A stretch of 26,174 nt of DNA from an uncultured Collinsella sp. (GTDB lineage Bacteria; Actinomycetota; Coriobacteriia; Coriobacteriales; Coriobacteriaceae): assembly GCA_902465115.1 (NCBI GenBank), contig CABQMC010000005.1, positions 1 through 26,174 of the forward strand, in the 5' to 3' direction. This document shows, piece by piece, positions 22,603-26,174 of this stretch (within the stretch, counting starts at the first letter, position 1; every line of letters starts with the position of its first letter). The translations under genes and the position numbers were made by a program. Below the pieces are notes generated by a model, which was not told the origin of the DNA, did not search any database, and worked only from the letters and a program-made list of their open reading frames with translations.

Positions 22603-23523
22603 TTACATGAAGCCGCAGAAGCGACCGATGATGCCGACGGCGAAGAGAGCCAGGATGATGACGATCGGGCTAACCTTCTTCTTGAGGAGCTTGCAGACCA
22701 GCAGGGTCAGGCACACGGCGGCAAGGCCGGGGATGAGCTGATCGAGGTTACCCTGGAGCGTGGTGACCTTCATCTGATCAAGGGCGGTAGCACCGACGGA
22801 GTTGTACATCGTCAGCGCTTCCTTGATACCCTCGGAACCGGAGGGCAGGCTAGCCCAGTCGATAAAGGCGCCAGCAGACTGCTTGACCGTGGAGACGATC
22901 GGGGTGAAGGAAATGGACACCCAGCGCTCGACCAGGGCACCGATGATGAACATACCCAGGATGGAAGCGCCCTCGGTGACCTTGCCCATCAGACCACCGG
23001 AGAGGTCCTTGGCGATGGAGGAGCCGACCTTGTAGCCAAACTCCTGCGTGTACCACAGGAAAGCGTAACGGATGATGTTCCACGCGAAGAAGAACAGCAG
23101 CGGACCGACGATGCTGCCGGACATGGCCAGGGAAGCGCCCAGAGCGCCCAGAATCGGGCGAAGGGTGAACCAGAAGACGGGGTCACCGACGCCGGCGAGC
23201 GGGCCCATCATACCGACCTTGACGCCCTGGATGGCGACGTCATCGATCGGAGCACCGTTGGCGCGCTCCTCCTCGAGGGCGAGGGTAACGCCAATGACGG
23301 GGGCGGAAACATAGGGGTGGGTGTTATAGAACTCCAGGTGGCGCTTAAGAGCGGCAATCTGGTCATCCTTGCTGGTGTAGAGCTTCTTGATCGCAGGGAT
23401 CATTGCGAAGCACCAGCCGCCGTTCTGCATACGCTCGTAGTTCCACGAGCCCTGAAGGAACTGATGACGGAAGCAAACCTTCTTACGGTCAGCCTTGGTG
23501 AGCTGAATCTTGTTCTCTGCCAT
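22603..23523 (-). CDS. manZ: PTS mannose-family transporter subunit IID
   Basis: 306 residues. With IIC it forms the membrane channel for mannose, glucose or related sugars. Signature regions: FRHQFLQGSWNYERMQNGGWCFAMIPAIKKLY near the N-terminus, GVKVGMMGPLAGVGDPVFWFTLRPILGALGASLA in the middle, and a terminal hydrophobic helix (VIILALFAVGIIGRFCGFM). ATG 23523 has GGAGGGGAG upstream; the GTG 23532 in front overlaps it. Last gene before a terminator; 16 bp from IIC. Sugar specificity cannot be set by sequence alone. Confidence 0.93.
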   Translation of the reverse strand: MAENKIQLTKADRKKVCFRHQFLQGSWNYERMQNGGWCFAMIPAIKKLYTSKDDQIAALKRHLEFYNTHPYVSAPVIGVTLALEEERANGAPIDDVAIQGVKVGMMGPLAGVGDPVFWFTLRPILGALGASLAMSGSIVGPLLFFFAWNIIRYAFLWYTQEFGYKVGSSIAKDLSGGLMGKVTEGASILGMFIIGALVERWVSISFTPIVSTVKQSAGAFIDWASLPSGSEGIKEALTMYNSVGATALDQMKVTTLQGNLDQLIPGLAAVCLTLLVCKLLKKKVSPIVIILALFAVGIIGRFCGFM

Positions 23524-23539
23524 ATGTATCACTCCCCTC

Positions 23540-24358
23540 CTACTCGTAATCGTTCAGAATGTCGCCGAGCGGGTCGCCGGAGCCACCGCCCGTGCCGCCA
23601 CCCTGCTTGGCCAGATCCTTAAGACCAAGGTAGATGAGGGCAAGGGAGATGCCGATGAGGCCAAGGGCGATCAGCGTGAGCTGAGGGATGGCAGCAAGGA
23701 CAAAGCCGAGGACGAAGAACGGCCAGGTCTCCTTGGTGGCCATCATGTTGATGACCATGGCGTAACCGACGGAAGCGACCATGCCGCCGCCGACGGCCAT
23801 GCCGCCGGACAGCCAGTCGGGCATAGCGTTAAGCGCGTTGGTAACGGCCTCGGCCGGGATAACGCACAGAAGTACTGCCGGGATGGCGATACGAAGGCCC
23901 TGCATGAGGATGGCAGCGTACTGCCAGCGCTCGATGCCGGAGAAGTCGCCCTTCTCGGCGCAACCGTCCATGGCGTGAGCGATAGCGGTAGCAATGGTAC
24001 GGCAGATCATGGTCAGGAACAGACCAGCGACCGACAGCGGGACGGCGACGGCGATGGCCGCGGTAACGGCCTTGGCCGAATCAGTGGCGCCGCCGTTGAG
24101 GGCGAGCACCATGATGATCGAAGAAGCGACCGAGGCCAGAGCGGCGTCAGGCGCGACGGCGGCGCCGACGTTAGCCCAGCCAAGGGCCATCATCTGGAGC
24201 GAACCGCCCAGGAGGATGCCCTCCTGAAGGTGACCGGTTACGAGACCGATAAGCGTGCATGCCACGAGCGGCTGATGGAACTGGAACTCATCCAGAATGC
24301 CTTCCATACCGGCAAGCAACGCGACAATCGCAACAAGCAGAATAGTGATTGCAGACAT
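23540..24358 (-). CDS. manY: PTS mannose-family transporter subunit IIC
   Basis: 272 residues, polytopic. MSAITILLVAIVALLAGMEGILDEFQFHQPLVACTLIG is the standard IIC N-terminus, with GGSLQMMALGWANVGAAVAPDAALASVASSI following. Cytosolic tail is Gly-rich (QGGGTGGGSGD). AAGGAGGG lies ten bases before ATG 24358. Middle gene of the IIAB-IIC-IID operon. Confidence 0.94.
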   Translation of the reverse strand: MSAITILLVAIVALLAGMEGILDEFQFHQPLVACTLIGLVTGHLQEGILLGGSLQMMALGWANVGAAVAPDAALASVASSIIMVLALNGGATDSAKAVTAAIAVAVPLSVAGLFLTMICRTIATAIAHAMDGCAEKGDFSGIERWQYAAILMQGLRIAIPAVLLCVIPAEAVTNALNAMPDWLSGGMAVGGGMVASVGYAMVINMMATKETWPFFVLGFVLAAIPQLTLIALGLIGISLALIYLGLKDLAKQGGGTGGGSGDPLGDILNDYE

Positions 24359-24376
24359 GTATCGGACCCTCCTTTA

Positions 24377-25366
24377 CTATGCTTGAGCGGCCAGTTCGGC
24401 CTTAGCTTTCTTCAACATGGCGTCGAGATCCTCGGAGGCATCCGAAGGAACCTTGCGGACCTCGAACTTGACGCCCTTGGCCTTGAGGGCCTCGAGGGTC
24501 TTAACGTCGTCATCGCCCATAGCGACGGCGTTGGTGACGACGACCTTGCCCTTGGAGTGAGCCATGGAACCGATGTTGACTTCCTTGATGTCGACGCCGG
24601 CCTCGATGGCCTTGAGCAGATCCTGCGGGTTCTCGAAGAGCAGCATGGCCTTGGTGTCACCAAAACGCGTGTCCTTGACGACCTCGGCCATCTTCTTGAT
24701 GGGAACGACGTTGGCATGGACTCCCGGAGGGGCAGCCTGCTCGATCATGGTCTTGCGGAGCTCGTCGTGAGCAACGCCGTCGGAAACCACGATGATGCGG
24801 TTGGGGTTGATCTGCTTGGTCCACGTGGTGGCCACCTGGCCATGAAGCAGACGGGTGTCGATACGGACGTGGGCGATCTTGATGTGCCCATCGCCGATGA
24901 CCGTTCCCGGAGGGATGGCGCCTGCAGGAGCAGCGGCGGCCGCAGCCGGCTTCTTCTCCTCGGGCTCCAGAGACTCGGGCTTGACGCGCACGCCAGCCTT
25001 AGCCTCAGTCACGAGATGTTTTGCGATCGCATGTGCAGTGTTCTTTGCGTCAAAGCGCTGCGAATATGCCTCGATGAGCATAGGCAGGTTGACACCGGTG
25101 ACGATAGCCCAGGAATCGTGGCCCTCGATGAGCCCGCTGATCTGGTTGAACGGCGTGCCGCCCCACAGATCAACGAGGAAGAGCACCTGCTCCTGGTCCT
25201 CGAAGGAAGCGACTGCTTCCTCGACCTTGGCACGGAAATCGTCGGGGCCCATGCTCGGCTCGAGCGAGACCACGGCAACAGACGGCTGATCGCCAAAGAC
25301 CATCGAGCCCGTCTGCTTGATTCCAGCTGCCAAGTCCCCGTGGCTAGCAAGAACAATACTTACCAT
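24377..25366 (-). CDS. manX: PTS mannose-family fused IIAB subunit
   Basis: 329 residues. IIA domain at about 1-130 with the phospho-His H9 in ASHGDLAAG; Ala/Pro/Glu linker (about 135-160, EEKKPAAAAAAPAG); IIB domain from about 165 with H175 in RIDTRLLHGQV. Passes phosphate from HPr through IIA and IIB to the incoming sugar. ATG 25366 has GGAGG seven bases upstream; an adjacent GTG is in-frame but not needed. First gene of the operon; the linked upstream region has several palindromes. Confidence 0.95.
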   Translation of the reverse strand: MVSIVLASHGDLAAGIKQTGSMVFGDQPSVAVVSLEPSMGPDDFRAKVEEAVASFEDQEQVLFLVDLWGGTPFNQISGLIEGHDSWAIVTGVNLPMLIEAYSQRFDAKNTAHAIAKHLVTEAKAGVRVKPESLEPEEKKPAAAAAAPAGAIPPGTVIGDGHIKIAHVRIDTRLLHGQVATTWTKQINPNRIIVVSDGVAHDELRKTMIEQAAPPGVHANVVPIKKMAEVVKDTRFGDTKAMLLFENPQDLLKAIEAGVDIKEVNIGSMAHSKGKVVVTNAVAMGDDDVKTLEALKAKGVKFEVRKVPSDASEDLDAMLKKAKAELAAQA

Positions 25367-25771
25367 CACATAACCTCCTTTTTGTCTACGTATTTCCTAC
25401 ACGACATGAAAGGAGTATAGCTGTTTGGTTTGTGGAATTATAGCTAAATCCGCAAAAGGTTGGATTATTTGTTTAAACGTCTAGGTTTGTTACAAGTTGA
25501 TTACGTTACTGCTTTTTGACTCATTACACGACAAGGCGTCGCTCATCAAGCCATGCATTTTACAGATACAAGCAGGCTGTTCATTAATATCGATTTTAGG
25601 CAAGCGCGAATGCGCTTGTACTGCCGCTATTTTGTTTAAACAGACATGGCTTGACTATTTTCGTGACTTATGGTCTATGAAACCACTCAAAATAGTTGCG
25701 GTGGAATAGTTCTTGTTTAAGAGCCAGAAGGCTGAATTTAGGAACTATTTCACCGCAACTTATAGGGAATC
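25367..25771. promoter_or_regulatory. Intergenic control region of the mannose PTS operon
   Basis: About 400 bases without a gene. A leftward TATAAT lies at 25442-25437 with a poor -35, as for an activated promoter. TTTGTTTAAAC occurs twice (25468-25478 and 25631-25641), each a GTTTAAAC palindrome. CAAGCGC/GCGCTTG (25601-25618) is another dyad. These are operator candidates. No catabolite-repression site I can name with confidence. Confidence 0.5.
25694..25760. repeat. Long stem-loop, dispersed-repeat candidate
   Basis: AGTTGCGGTGGAATAGTTC (25694-25712) pairs with 25742-25760 over 19 bp with one mismatch, and an inner AGCC/GGCT hairpin sits in the loop. The first 13 bases recur at 21840-21852 beside the alternating array, which suggests a repeat family rather than a local terminator. 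Confidence 0.7.
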
Positions 25772-26174
25772 CTAGGCGATGTGGAGGGGGTTGGCGGCGT
25801 CGACGGCGTCGGGGACGTCGGAAGGGCCGTCGGGGACAGCGTCTGCCGGGTCCTCGTCGGGGGTCTCGATCTGCTTGATCATGACCTCCTGGCCCTGCAG
25901 CAGGTATGTCTCGCCGCTACCGCAATGGGGACAGGTCTTGCCGTGCTCGACCGTCGCGTAGTCGCGGCCACATGCCTCGCAATGCGTCACAGCCTCGACG
26001 GGCTCCACAACAAGCTCCGCGCCCTGCGCGATGGGCTTTTTATCTACCGCCCAGCGCCAAGCGTCGAGCAGCAAGTCGGGAACGACGCCCGAGACCTCGC
26101 CCAGCAGCAACGTCACGCTCGAAACGCGACGCACGCCATTGGCGCGCGCCACGTTCTCGACATCGCGAATGATG
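25772..26174 (-). CDS. hypA: HypA-like hydrogenase nickel-insertion protein (N-terminus outside window)
   Basis: The frame is open to the right edge (IIRDVENVARANGVRRV precedes the first in-frame GTG), so the 5' end is missing. Visible: SSVTLLLGEVSGVVPDLLLDAWRWA, the typical HypA helix, and the zinc-ribbon pair CEACGRDY...CPHCGSGE (CxxC-x-CxxC). HypA delivers nickel with HypB during [NiFe]-hydrogenase maturation. After the core there is an extra Asp/Pro-rich tail of about 35 residues (TPDEDPADAVPDGPSDVP...) absent from typical HypA. Other hyp genes would be expected further right. Confidence 0.88.
   Translation of the reverse strand, partial: IIRDVENVARANGVRRVSSVTLLLGEVSGVVPDLLLDAWRWAVDKKPIAQGAELVVEPVEAVTHCEACGRDYATVEHGKTCPHCGSGETYLLQGQEVMIKQIETPDEDPADAVPDGPSDVPDAVDAANPLHIA

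Noticed and set aside
23510..25420. 636-residue rightward frame opposite the PTS operon
   Set aside because: Exact antisense shadow of manXYZ, which has all family motifs and good ribosome sites.

Overview
The window reads as high-GC actinobacterial chromosome of the class Coriobacteriia, most likely a gut Collinsella. This is an inference from gene order, codon use and family content; no database was searched. Both flanks are housekeeping DNA. Between them sits a foreign block of about 14.8 kb with lower and patchier GC, inserted in a tRNA-Arg(CCU) gene.

Left flank (1-6740): three co-directional genes for PASTA-kinase cell-wall control. They are a membrane PP2C phosphatase (5' end outside the window), a natural fusion of a SEDS glycosyltransferase (RodA/FtsW) to a transpeptidase (PBP), and a PknB-type Ser/Thr kinase with four PASTA repeats, closed by a strong terminator. 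The order matches the mycobacterial pstP-rodA-pbpA-pknA/B locus, with rodA and pbpA fused and pknA absent.

Island (6918-21750): bounded by a 47-bp perfect direct repeat made of the 3' part of tRNA-Arg(CCU). The right copy completes an intact tRNA. The left copy is a remnant, and beside it lies an older, shorter remnant with its own terminator hairpin. From left to right the island carries a tyrosine integrase, two small helix-turn-helix proteins, a small hypothetical gene, a coiled-coil protein, a coupled operon of three calcineurin-like phosphoesterases behind a leader-peptide/hairpin attenuator candidate, a 41-residue membrane-peptide gene resembling a type I toxin, a membrane protein, a compact cluster of small unknown genes around a 24-bp perfect inverted repeat, a DUF1648 membrane protein, a MobC-like mobilisation protein beside a candidate oriT, a secreted repeat protein, a 1116-residue sortase-anchored coiled-coil/CAP adhesin, and an XRE regulator that is probably translated from a leaderless mRNA. 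No relaxase was found, so the element looks like a mobilizable island that borrows transfer functions or has lost them.

Right flank (21705-26174): the tRNA, then a seven-unit array of alternating inverted repeats with a period of about 31 bp, a DUF956 gene, a mannose-family PTS operon (IIAB-IIC-IID, transcribed leftward), an upstream region with several palindromes including a long dispersed-type hairpin, and a HypA-like hydrogenase nickel chaperone cut by the window edge.

The most interesting parts are the serial tRNA-3'-end/terminator cassettes, the attenuator-controlled phosphoesterase operon, the small-peptide/antisense locus at 12.6-12.95 kb, the 24-bp inverted repeat over a stop/start overlap, and the alternating 31-bp array.
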